Positions 25,990 through 33,723 of a stretch of DNA of 60,823 bases are shown one piece after another. Position numbers and translations under genes: made by a program. The notes below the pieces were generated by a model that did not search any database, was not told where the DNA came from, and saw nothing but the letters and a program-made list of their open reading frames with translations. This DNA is from an uncultured Clostridia bacterium (lineage in GTDB: Bacteria > Bacillota > Clostridia > Lachnospirales > Anaerotignaceae): positions 1 to 60,823 of the forward strand of contig CABSIK010000012.1 of the NCBI GenBank assembly GCA_902477755.1. The letters are read 5' to 3'. Position 1 is the stretch's first letter. Every line of letters begins with the position of its first letter.

Positions 25990-26997
25990 ATGAACAATAT
26001 AAAAACAGCTTTTGACATTGGAAACAGCAGTTTGAAAATTGCATCCGTCAAACAGGGTGCCCTGCATCTGTACGAAGTACCTATGCCGGAAAATATGATG
26101 GAGCAAGATCTGATTGCTATGCCCAACGCTTTTTCAGCCTTTTTGAAAAAGGTAAAAAACCAGCTGCATTTGCCAAAGGGTCCAGCGGCTTTGATTTTGC
26201 CGCCAAGTCAGGTGATTTGCCGCCTGGTTACCATGCCCTATATGACCGTTGACCAATTGCTGCTCAATTTGCCCTATGAGTTTAACGACTTTATCCATGG
26301 GGAAACCAATCAATACTTTTGTGACTATGCCCTCTGTGAAGAGGAAAATGCTGAGATGGATGATGCATTGGAAAACAAAGAATTGACCATGATGGCGGCT
26401 GTTGCGGAAAAACAACAGATTCAGGAATATATCAAAATTTTTGCCGCCGGGGGCTTCTCTCTGAAACGGATACTGCCCCAGGAAATGGCCTATATTCAAC
26501 TGGCTCAGTATCAGATTCAAAACAAGGAAAATTCCCAGAGGGAGTATTGCTTCATTGATCTGGGGCAGCTTTCCAGCAGGGTTTATATTGTGAATCATGA
26601 TAAAATCCAGGCCACTCGTCAAATTCCAACGGGGATGCGGGAATTGGATTATGTCATTGGGGATTTGCTCAACATCGATCCTTTCCTTGCCACTTCCTAT
26701 AAACGGAACAATTATATGGAAGTGCTGGATCATCCCAGATGTATGGAAATTTATGAACAGATTGCCGTTGAGATCTTAAAATTGATCAATTTTTATCACT
26801 TTACTTATCGCCAAAATCAACTGACCAGCCTTTATGTCACAGGCGGGGGAAGTGAAATTTCTCAGCTGGTAAAGGTGATTGAAGAAGCCATTGGGCTGCC
26901 GGTGCTCCCTGTTTCGCAGTTGTTGCCTCAGACAGAAGGGGAGCAAAATTTGCACAATATTTGTTCACGGGCCGCAGCCATGACTTTTTCCAGATAA
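25990..26997 (+). CDS. pilM: Type IV pilus assembly ATPase-like protein PilM
   Basis: 335-aa actin/FtsA-fold cytoplasmic protein (AFDIGNSSLKIASVK at the N terminus; FIDLGQLSSRVYIV; YVTGGGSEI). It forms the inner ring that binds the PilN N terminus. ATG 25990 follows GGGGGA. The cluster order pilM-pilN-pilO is the family norm. Confidence 0.9.
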   Translation: MNNIKTAFDIGNSSLKIASVKQGALHLYEVPMPENMMEQDLIAMPNAFSAFLKKVKNQLHLPKGPAALILPPSQVICRLVTMPYMTVDQLLLNLPYEFNDFIHGETNQYFCDYALCEEENAEMDDALENKELTMMAAVAEKQQIQEYIKIFAAGGFSLKRILPQEMAYIQLAQYQIQNKENSQREYCFIDLGQLSSRVYIVNHDKIQATRQIPTGMRELDYVIGDLLNIDPFLATSYKRNNYMEVLDHPRCMEIYEQIAVEILKLINFYHFTYRQNQLTSLYVTGGGSEISQLVKVIEEAIGLPVLPVSQLLPQTEGEQNLHNICSRAAAMTFSR

Positions 26998-27012
26998 GGG
27001 GGAGAGAAAAAT

Positions 27013-27600
27013 ATGAACTTAAATACGGATATCAGCGAGCTTTTTAAAAAGAAAAAAGAAGTATATCCCACCAAAAAAGAAATGAACTTATATTTCAAGG
27101 TGGACAAAACCGCTGCACCAGCCACAGCGTTTCTTTACATCCTGTTTGCGGTCGTTTTGCTTTTGGCCGTGTCCAAGGTGCTCATCTATGATAAAATGAT
27201 GTATGTCAATGAATTGATGGAAGTTTCTCAAGAGCTGGATGACCAAATTGCCGAAGACAGCGCCTATTTAGAAGAATATAAAAAGACATTGGAAACATAT
27301 ACCAGATATTCGCCTACCCAGCAGGAGTTGGAACTGGTGAATCGGATGGAAATATTGGATTTGGTTGATGAAAAAATACGTGCAGTTTCCAATGTTTCGG
27401 AGGTTTCCATTGAAGGAAATCAGGTTTTGGTGTCATTTTCGGGTGTGACACTGGATGAAACGGCGCAGATTGTGGCATCCTTGGAGGAATCCCCCCTAGT
27501 GAAAGGAACCAGCGTGGATACGGCAAACTCATCAGAAGGAAACAAAAATGTGGTTGATGTGAGTATTCTGATTGAGGTTTCGAAAGGGGGTGCCCAGTGA
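27013..27600 (+). CDS. pilN: Type IV pilus alignment protein PilN
   Basis: 195-aa bitopic protein: cytoplasmic N terminus (MNLNTDISELFKKKKE), one membrane helix (about 37-57), a coiled-coil stretch, then a ferredoxin-like domain. PilN links PilM to PilO. Assigned mainly from topology and place between pilM and pilO. Confidence 0.82.
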   Translation: MNLNTDISELFKKKKEVYPTKKEMNLYFKVDKTAAPATAFLYILFAVVLLLAVSKVLIYDKMMYVNELMEVSQELDDQIAEDSAYLEEYKKTLETYTRYSPTQQELELVNRMEILDLVDEKIRAVSNVSEVSIEGNQVLVSFSGVTLDETAQIVASLEESPLVKGTSVDTANSSEGNKNVVDVSILIEVSKGGAQ

Positions 27601-27601
27601 C

Positions 27602-28153
27602 ATGAGAAAATTAACACAGAGAGAACGAGTTTTGCTGGTTATTTTGTTGATTTTATTGTTGATCAGCGCTTATGTACTTTTATTTTTCCAGCCTACACAA
27701 GCGAAGGTGAAACGCTTGCAGGAAGAAATTGCGCAAAAAAATGAAACCATTTCACAGTTACAAGAAATGGTGGATCAGCAGCAGGAGATGCAAAGACAAT
27801 TGGCGCTGCTGCAAAAAGAGGATAGCGGCCGCAATATTATGCCATATTATGATAACATCCAAAATGTCATTTTCCAGCTGAATCATATTTTGGATCAAAC
27901 AAATCAGTATGCGGTCAATTTCAGTGCTAAAGAAAACGAAAATGGCGTGGTGGAACGACGGGCAGGAATTCCTTTTTCCTGCAACAGTTATGAAGAAATC
28001 AAAGGGGTGCTGGAACAAATCAATTCAGGTCAGCTGCCTTGTTTCATTGATTCCGTTCATATCGGCGAAAGCAAAGAAGGGCAAGTGGAAGCGGATATCA
28101 ATGTCATTTATTTTGAATATAACCAAGATCAGACGGAAGCGGAAAAGTCTTGA
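27602..28153 (+). CDS. pilO: Type IV pilus alignment protein PilO
   Basis: 183-aa bitopic protein with one N-terminal membrane helix (VLLVILLILLLISAYVLLFF), a coiled coil (about 35-75) and a PilO-type periplasm-facing domain. ATG 27602 begins one base after the pilN stop, with AAAGGGGG about 11 bases upstream. It is the last gene of the pilus operon. No pilP or pilQ follows, as expected without an outer membrane. Confidence 0.82.
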   Translation: MRKLTQRERVLLVILLILLLISAYVLLFFQPTQAKVKRLQEEIAQKNETISQLQEMVDQQQEMQRQLALLQKEDSGRNIMPYYDNIQNVIFQLNHILDQTNQYAVNFSAKENENGVVERRAGIPFSCNSYEEIKGVLEQINSGQLPCFIDSVHIGESKEGQVEADINVIYFEYNQDQTEAEKS

Positions 28154-28266
28154 TACCACAATAAACCAGATGGTTTAAAGGGTTTTTGAAGAAGAAACAT
28201 TGTTTTTTGATTTCTTCCTAGAAATTGCCATTGCAGTCTTTCAAAGAAAATGATCTTAGTAAAAAG

Positions 28267-28316
28267 AAGATAGCTGAAATCCTTTGTATGTAAGGATTTC
28301 AGCTATCTTTGTTTTC
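28267..28316 (+). terminator. Terminator of the pilus operon (hairpin-B-only copy of the repeat family)
   Basis: A perfect 18-bp stem, AAGATAGCTGAAATCCTT (28267-28284) with its complement (28292-28309), is followed by TGTTTTCTTT. It matches hairpin B of the 177-bp elements, with a compensatory A-T pair changed in the stem. Confidence 0.85.
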
Positions 28317-28339
28317 TTTGGGTACTACGGCAAAATCTG

Positions 28340-28515
28340 TCTGCTTTTTGCAGCATACCAAGCAGGGTGTCCCCTTTATTTTTGGCGTCAATAATTCCCA
28401 AGTTTCTAACAGCCACACCCTCTTGAAAGGGCAGAGAACCATCATAGAGAAAGGGAATGACCACTTGGGATGTGGACAGTTGATATAACCATATTTTCCT
28501 GTGGTACGATCCAAA
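28340..28515 (-). pseudogene. Decayed WG-repeat protein fragment
   Basis: On the minus strand one frame reads GKYGYIN (28499-28479) and the next frame continues SQVVIPFLYDGSLPFQEGVA (about 28470-28411), then GIIDAKNKG. Joined by a one-base shift this is a WG (KWG) repeat. Only about one and a half repeats remain, with no start or ribosome site. The rest of 28154-28731 holds only the hairpin above and no gene I can support. Confidence 0.55.
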
Positions 28516-28731
28516 GCCGGCAGGCAATGAGGCTTCTGTCAACAGCCGCAAGTTGTTTTTAGCGGTGAAATTGTATATGGTTTCTTTGTACAATATGGAA
28601 TGGTGTGCAAAGGGACAAGAATAAAATTTTCATTGGCAAAACCATTCCCCAAAAAGTTTGATTTTATTATACCATACCGTCCGTCTATGACAGGAGGCCG
28701 TATTCCATGAAATGTTTATTTGAATAAGATG

Positions 28732-29391
28732 TTACTTTCTTCTGGCGCGCAGTTCTTCTCTTTGCAGGGCAAAAATGTCGCTGAATAAATTATTTTCTTC
28801 GGACTCCGACAAATCCAAAAATTTACAGCCATAATGGTAGCAGTTTTCTTCTTCTAAATAGATTTTTCTTACAATTTGGAATTTCAAATTGTAGAGGGAA
28901 CCGTTGGTTCTAAAAGGTTGATTGGATAATGTCAAATAAGCACCTTCCGAATACTCTTGACTGCTTTCAATTCCAATGCCTGTCACGCTTAGATCCAGTA
29001 TCACGCATGGTTTTTCTTCTTTGCTGTCTAAAAGAGAAATGGCAGATTTCAGCATTACCGTTTGTCTGAAATTTCCGCGGCCTTCTTCTTTTGATATGAT
29101 ATTTTCGATGTGCAGCAAGATATAAGAGCTGGATGATTTGATGGCTTTGCCTTCAAATACAATCACATGTTTTGTGCTGGAAGGGTTATGTGCGTGGATT
29201 TTTAATTGATGACGAAACTGCTCAGTATAGACAGGGATGATGTCATCATTATAATCCTCCAGTTGTATGGTTTCGTTATATTCATCAAATTCTGTTATTT
29301 TTCCGATGAAAAGCAGCTGATTTTCTGCGGTAAGAATTTCACAGCGTGTCATCATGCTGCTTAAGATCAGTTCTTTTTCGCGAATATCCAT
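28732..29391 (-). CDS. PilZ-domain c-di-GMP receptor (YcgR/YpfA-like)
   Basis: 219 aa. A YcgR-N-like beta domain (residues about 1-95) is followed by a PilZ domain (about 100-210). It has both ligand motifs: RxxxR as RGNFR and DxSxxG as DLSVTG, so it should bind c-di-GMP. ATG 29391 follows AAAGGAGAAGCC; the frame extends upstream without another ribosome site. It is transcribed toward the pilus operon and lies beside the HD-GYP gene. Role as pilus effector is inferred from position. Confidence 0.92.
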   Translation of the reverse strand: MDIREKELILSSMMTRCEILTAENQLLFIGKITEFDEYNETIQLEDYNDDIIPVYTEQFRHQLKIHAHNPSSTKHVIVFEGKAIKSSSSYILLHIENIISKEEGRGNFRQTVMLKSAISLLDSKEEKPCVILDLSVTGIGIESSQEYSEGAYLTLSNQPFRTNGSLYNLKFQIVRKIYLEEENCYHYGCKFLDLSESEENNLFSDIFALQREELRARRK

Positions 29392-29533
29392 GGCTTCTCC
29401 TTTCAAAATATGAAAAGAATCTTGTGTTTCAAAACAGGATTCCCCCAAGTATCTTTATAACCATTGTTTCTGTTTCCAATATCCTTTTTTTAAACACAAT
29501 GGAAACAAATGAGAAAAGTGAGTTTCCATTGGT

Positions 29534-30784
29534 TTATAAGGCAGTTTTCATCAACCGATAGTCGCGCATCATTTTGTCATAGATTTCCACTGCTTCTCGG
29601 TTGGCAGACTTTGCTGTTTGGATGATGATATCATAATTTTCTTCCACGGTATTTAATACTTCACCACATATTTTATTATTTTTGCTCATTTCTTTCAATA
29701 TGCTCAATATTTTTTCATTGGAAAAAGGTTGCTTATAACTGCGTTCTTCCGATAAAGCACTGATGATATCAGCAATGGTGGTGATTCTTTGGGTTTTTGT
29801 GATAACATCGCCGGTCAATTGTTTGGGATACCCAGTACCGTCCAATGTTTCATGATGCCGGATAGCTACTTCGAGAATATCGTCGCTGACCCTGTTTTTC
29901 AGTATTTCTTCCGTGATGGTAACATGGGATTTCATGATTTCCCAATCGTTATCGTATAGTTTGCCTTGGGATTCCAAAATCCTTAAAGGAATGGATATTT
30001 TACCCAAATCGTGGAGCATGGAACCAATATGGAGCGTTTTCAATTCATAAGAATTCAGTCCAGCCAATTCTCCGATTTTGTCGCTGACTTTTACCACAAT
30101 GGAGCAATGGATTGCAGTATAACGGCTTCGAAAATCAATGGCGCTGATGAGAGTTTGGAGCATGGCTTCTGTCTGGGCAGGTGTGGCCTTGATTTCCTGC
30201 AATTTGGCAATGATACTGCGGTGAATGACTTCCGGCTGTGTCAATTCTGATGCGGAGGAGATTTCTCGAATTTCTGCTTCCAAATCTGAATTGGCAGGTT
30301 CTTTTAAAAATGTTTCAATGACTTGCTCATCTATTTTGCGGTTGAAATTTTCGCATTTCAGTTTATAAAGATCAATCTGGTCCGTTGTTTTGATGACACG
30401 AACCACTTGTTTTAAATCTGAAGAAAGCTCGTCTGTTTCGTCTATCATATGCCATGGTGCATGATGATATCGTACAATGGTGGCATATTCTGGATAGGGA
30501 CTGAACTGCTTTAAAAACAAATATCCATATTCCGAATGGGAAAACTTGTTTCCTGATTCCGAATCATCCCAAGGCGCCTGATCCACCTTGTGCAGCAGGC
30601 CGATATCATGAAATAATGCAGTCCAAGTCAATTTACAAACTTCTTCGTTGGTAAATTTGCCGCAGCGCTGGGCATAAAGCATGGTCATATAGGTGATTCT
30701 TTCGCAATGACCAATCAGCTTTTGATCCATTCTGCCAAGAATATCAATGACAATTTCAGGCAAATTAATCAATAGTTTTTCCAT
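29534..30784 (-). CDS. Two-HD-domain protein with C-terminal HD-GYP c-di-GMP phosphodiesterase
   Basis: 416-aa soluble protein. The N-terminal HD domain (ALFHDIGLLHK, then RYHHAPWH) is followed by an HD-GYP domain with MLHDLGKI and the intact signature HHETLDGTGYP. HD-GYP enzymes hydrolyse c-di-GMP to GMP. AAGGAG precedes ATG 30784 at a good distance. With the two GGDEF proteins and PilZ protein it completes a synthesis-receptor-hydrolysis set round the pilus genes. The first HD domain may be regulatory. Confidence 0.92.
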   Translation of the reverse strand: MEKLLINLPEIVIDILGRMDQKLIGHCERITYMTMLYAQRCGKFTNEEVCKLTWTALFHDIGLLHKVDQAPWDDSESGNKFSHSEYGYLFLKQFSPYPEYATIVRYHHAPWHMIDETDELSSDLKQVVRVIKTTDQIDLYKLKCENFNRKIDEQVIETFLKEPANSDLEAEIREISSASELTQPEVIHRSIIAKLQEIKATPAQTEAMLQTLISAIDFRSRYTAIHCSIVVKVSDKIGELAGLNSYELKTLHIGSMLHDLGKISIPLRILESQGKLYDNDWEIMKSHVTITEEILKNRVSDDILEVAIRHHETLDGTGYPKQLTGDVITKTQRITTIADIISALSEERSYKQPFSNEKILSILKEMSKNNKICGEVLNTVEENYDIIIQTAKSANREAVEIYDKMMRDYRLMKTAL

Positions 30785-30863
30785 AAAGTACTCCTTATCT
30801 TGATTAAAATTCATTGCTTTCATTATATCAACTTTTGCAAAGGATAATCAATGCTATTTTCTT

Positions 30864-31763
30864 TTATTTGCCATTTCCTTTTGAAACAGTGGCATCGTTT
30901 TGAACGGCAAGAAGGAACTTTTCGGCGGCCTTTGTAAAGAGCGGATATTTTTTCCACGCCAGCCGCAGTGTGGGCCGAACGTCGGTGGAAAGGGGGCGAA
31001 AGCAAAGGGGGCTTTTGCCGGTGGTGTTGATGATATGGTCCAGACAAATGGCGTAGCCCAATCCTTCTTCCACCATTAAGGAACCGTTGAACAGCAGGTT
31101 ATAGCTGCCGACGATATGAAGCTGCTGTTCCTCACAGCCCAACAAGGCTGGCAAATCATGGTCTCGCAAAATCTGCCGGGAAACGATCAAAGGCTGATCC
31201 AACAAATCTTTGGGAAACAGGACATCCTTTTTTGCTAATGGGTCCTCTTTTTTCATCATTACGCCAAAACAGTCTGCTGACGGTAAAGAAATGCTATCAT
31301 ATCGAGTATGGTCCAAGGCGCCAAAGACCAAAGCAAAGTCAATCAATCCATGTTCCAGCTCCTCCAATACCGAAGATTTATCTCCGCTTAAAATATGAAA
31401 GCGCACCTTTGGAAAAGCTTTCCTCATTTGCTGCATGATTTTGATCAACCATCGAATTTCTTCTGTTTCGCCGGCGCCAATATAGATGTCACCAGAAAGC
31501 AGATCATCGGCCAGGGCGATTTCTTGCTGTGTTTTTTGCATCAATGCCATGATTTCTTCTGCCCGTTTTTTTAGCAGCAACCCTTCTTCCGTCAACGTGA
31601 TTTTTCGATTGCTGCGAAGAAAAAGCTGTTTACCCAGTTCGTCTTCCAGATCTTTTAATTGGCGAGAAAGGGTGGGTTGGGACAAATGCAGGGCATTTGC
31701 GGCAGCAGAAATGCTTTGCTCTCTTGTTACGGCTAGAAAATAACGCAATACACGAAACTCCAT
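30864..31763 (-). CDS. LysR-family transcription regulator
   Basis: 299 aa. The N-terminal winged helix-turn-helix is FLAVTREQSISAAANALHLS then QPTLSRQLKDLEDELGKQLF. A periplasmic-binding-type effector domain (about 90-295) follows. ATG 31763 follows AGGAGG by 8 bases. No divergently transcribed metabolic gene lies beside it, so its target and ligand are unknown. It may be autoregulated only. Confidence 0.92.
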   Translation of the reverse strand: MEFRVLRYFLAVTREQSISAAANALHLSQPTLSRQLKDLEDELGKQLFLRSNRKITLTEEGLLLKKRAEEIMALMQKTQQEIALADDLLSGDIYIGAGETEEIRWLIKIMQQMRKAFPKVRFHILSGDKSSVLEELEHGLIDFALVFGALDHTRYDSISLPSADCFGVMMKKEDPLAKKDVLFPKDLLDQPLIVSRQILRDHDLPALLGCEEQQLHIVGSYNLLFNGSLMVEEGLGYAICLDHIINTTGKSPLCFRPLSTDVRPTLRLAWKKYPLFTKAAEKFLLAVQNDATVSKGNGK

Positions 31764-32060
31764 GGGCAATCCTCCTTTTCCCCCATTGTATCATGGTTTT
31801 CTATGCTTTCAAAGCATGAAAATATATGTATCATGAATATTTGCTTTAGGAAGAAATGATGGCATTTGTCAGCATCATCAAAGCTTTATCGGCTTTTTGG
31901 AAAATAAAAGTCCTGGAAATATATGGATATGGCAACCACCGAAAATGCACTGCTGCGTGTCAGTCTGGCTCCAAAGAGTATTTTGGAATTATGCGTGTAG
32001 GAAAGGATAAATACTGCAAGGTTTCCCTGGAACATCAAATGGGTCATAGTCGGCGAAAAT

Positions 32061-32213
32061 TTATAGGAGATTGCAGCAGAGAATGGCTTTGCCGTTAATG
32101 GAGGCAGTGATGTCTGTTGTGACTGCATTTGTTATGGGGGCTGCCCCGTAAACAGTAAAACTGGAAAAAATCAGACTGAAAAGAAGTCCTGAAAGCATTG
32201 CAAGTTTTTTCAT
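32061..32213 (-). CDS. Truncated secreted peptide, 50 aa (possible gene remnant)
   Basis: Starts MKKLAMLSGLLFSLIFSSFT then VYGAAPITNAV, a clear signal peptide, with AGGGAAATATGT before it, and stops after 50 codons. The mature part (TTDITASINGKAI) resembles the beginning of a copper-amine-oxidase-like stalk domain. A truncated pseudogene is as likely as a short exported peptide. The preceding gap 31764-32060 contains no gene I can support. Confidence 0.4.
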   Translation of the reverse strand: MKKLAMLSGLLFSLIFSSFTVYGAAPITNAVTTDITASINGKAILCCNLL

Positions 32214-32372
32214 ACATATTTCCCTAAAATATAACTTTATATTTTGTGCGCAGCACGCGGAGAAAGGGAAAACGATGACATTTGCCTTACCAATAGGCAA
32301 TTGTGAGATGGATTTGATTTTATGCAAAGGAATAAGCAGGGGAGGGGATCAAACAAAGAAATGCATGTGCAT

Positions 32373-32414
32373 AAAAAATCCCCTCCTTAGGGAAGTATTT
32401 CCAAGGAGGGGAAA
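32373..32414 (-). terminator. Terminator of the M60-SLH operon
   Basis: A 9-bp stem, CCCCTCCTT (32380-32388) with AAGGAGGGG (32403-32411). Read on the minus strand it is followed by a run of T. Confidence 0.85.
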
Positions 32415-32431
32415 ACATCAAAAGTGATGTA

Positions 32432-33706
32432 TCAGATGCCGTATTTCTGGCACAGACGCATAAAGATGGAAGCAATTTCCGCACGAGTGATTTGTGCATT
32501 GGGGCGGAAATTTCCATAATCATCACCGGAAAGCAGACCTGCTTTCTGCATTGCGCCTACGCTTTCTTTGGCATAGGTGCTGATGGAAGCAGTATCTTGG
32601 AAGTCAGGTGTGCTGTTTTCCAGAGCAATACCGGAGAATTTCAGGTATCTTGCAAGCATGACAGCTGCCTGTTCTCTTGTGATGGGAGTATTGGGCGCGA
32701 AGGATGTATCACTGACGCCGGAAACCAGACTGTTTGTATATGCCCAGCTGACAGCGTTGCCATACCATGCATCGCTGGAAACATCGGCAAAGGGACTGCT
32801 GCCTGCATGAGATGTGCCGTTGAAGCGGTAAAGTACGGAAACCAGCATACCTCTTGTCATGGACTGACTGGGGGCGAACTGTGTTTCACTGACACCGGAG
32901 AACAGACCTCTTTGTGTTACATAGGAAACAGCAGATGCATACCACTGATTCGCAGGTACATCAGTGAAGCTGGCAGAGCCGGAAGAAGGCTGCTGCACAG
33001 GTGCGAAAATTACTTCTACCACATCGGTAGATTTCAGATGCAGAAGCTGCAGCGCTGGACCCTGAGAAACACCGTTGACCAATACATCACGCACTTCATA
33101 GCCAGCATGTGGCTGAATGGATACGCTGCCGTCATTGTTTGCAATGATCATGCCGTTGGTCTGATCACCTGTAATGGTAGGGCGTCCTGTCGCTGTGCTG
33201 CTGTTATTATTATTGTTATTGTTACTGCTGCTACTACTGCCGCTACTGCCACCGCTGCTGCTGCCGCTGTCATCAAGCGTATCTTTCAGAGATACCTGAG
33301 TATAGGCAGTGGATACGTCTTTGCTGTTTAATGTGATCATCTGGGATACGCCTGTAAAAGATACGTCATCCGGCAATGTCAGATTCCCCAGATAGATCTG
33401 GTTGTTCTGGCTTTCCAGTACGGAAAGGGAGTCTGCATAAATAGTCAGAACGCCGTCTTTTTCTGTATGATAGCTGTAAGCCAGATCTTCGGAACCAAGG
33501 AAATGGGCATTTTCCAGATTTTGTTTGGATTTCAGTGAGATTTCTACACTAGTGGTATCTTCAGAAACACCTGTCAGATACAGACGGGCGTTATTGCTGT
33601 CATTTTCCCGTTGGATGATCACGCTGGGGCCTGCGGCAAAGGCAGTGGTGGACATCAGCAATGATGCCACCAAAGCACCTGCCCAGAGTGTATATTTCTT
33701 TTTCAT
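32432..33706 (-). CDS. SLH-anchored cell-surface protein
   Basis: 424 aa. Signal peptide (LWAGALVASLLMSTTAFA), then an N-terminal beta-sandwich region (about 25-135) with alternating strands (VEISLKSKQNLENAHFLG; VLTIYADSLSVL; IYLGNLTL). A low-complexity Ser/Gly/Asn linker and a GYEVRDVLVNG-type repeat follow. Three SLH domains (about 235-424; FTDVPANQWY, FADVSSDAWY, FQDTASISTY) bind secondary cell-wall polymer. ATG 33706 follows AAGGAGGA. It is 17 bp after the M60 stop, so the two are co-transcribed. The N-terminal region could be a divergent cohesin-like fold; that is a guess. Confidence 0.88.
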   Translation of the reverse strand: MKKKYTLWAGALVASLLMSTTAFAAGPSVIIQRENDSNNARLYLTGVSEDTTSVEISLKSKQNLENAHFLGSEDLAYSYHTEKDGVLTIYADSLSVLESQNNQIYLGNLTLPDDVSFTGVSQMITLNSKDVSTAYTQVSLKDTLDDSGSSSGGSSGSSSSSNNNNNNNSSTATGRPTITGDQTNGMIIANNDGSVSIQPHAGYEVRDVLVNGVSQGPALQLLHLKSTDVVEVIFAPVQQPSSGSASFTDVPANQWYASAVSYVTQRGLFSGVSETQFAPSQSMTRGMLVSVLYRFNGTSHAGSSPFADVSSDAWYGNAVSWAYTNSLVSGVSDTSFAPNTPITREQAAVMLARYLKFSGIALENSTPDFQDTASISTYAKESVGAMQKAGLLSGDDYGNFRPNAQITRAEIASIFMRLCQKYGI

Positions 33707-33723
33707 GGGTAGGGTCCTCCTTA

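Noticed and set aside
20529..28153. Reading the pilus genes as a type II secretion or competence (com) system
   Set aside because: PilT, PilM, PilN, PilO and a FTLIE major pilin are all present, and no secretin or com-specific genes are. Type IV pili fit best.
28154..28731. A 96-codon minus-strand frame (28303-28593) as an intact gene after the pilus operon
   Set aside because: WG-repeat sequence crosses from one frame to another, there is no ribosome site, and it overlaps the terminator hairpin.
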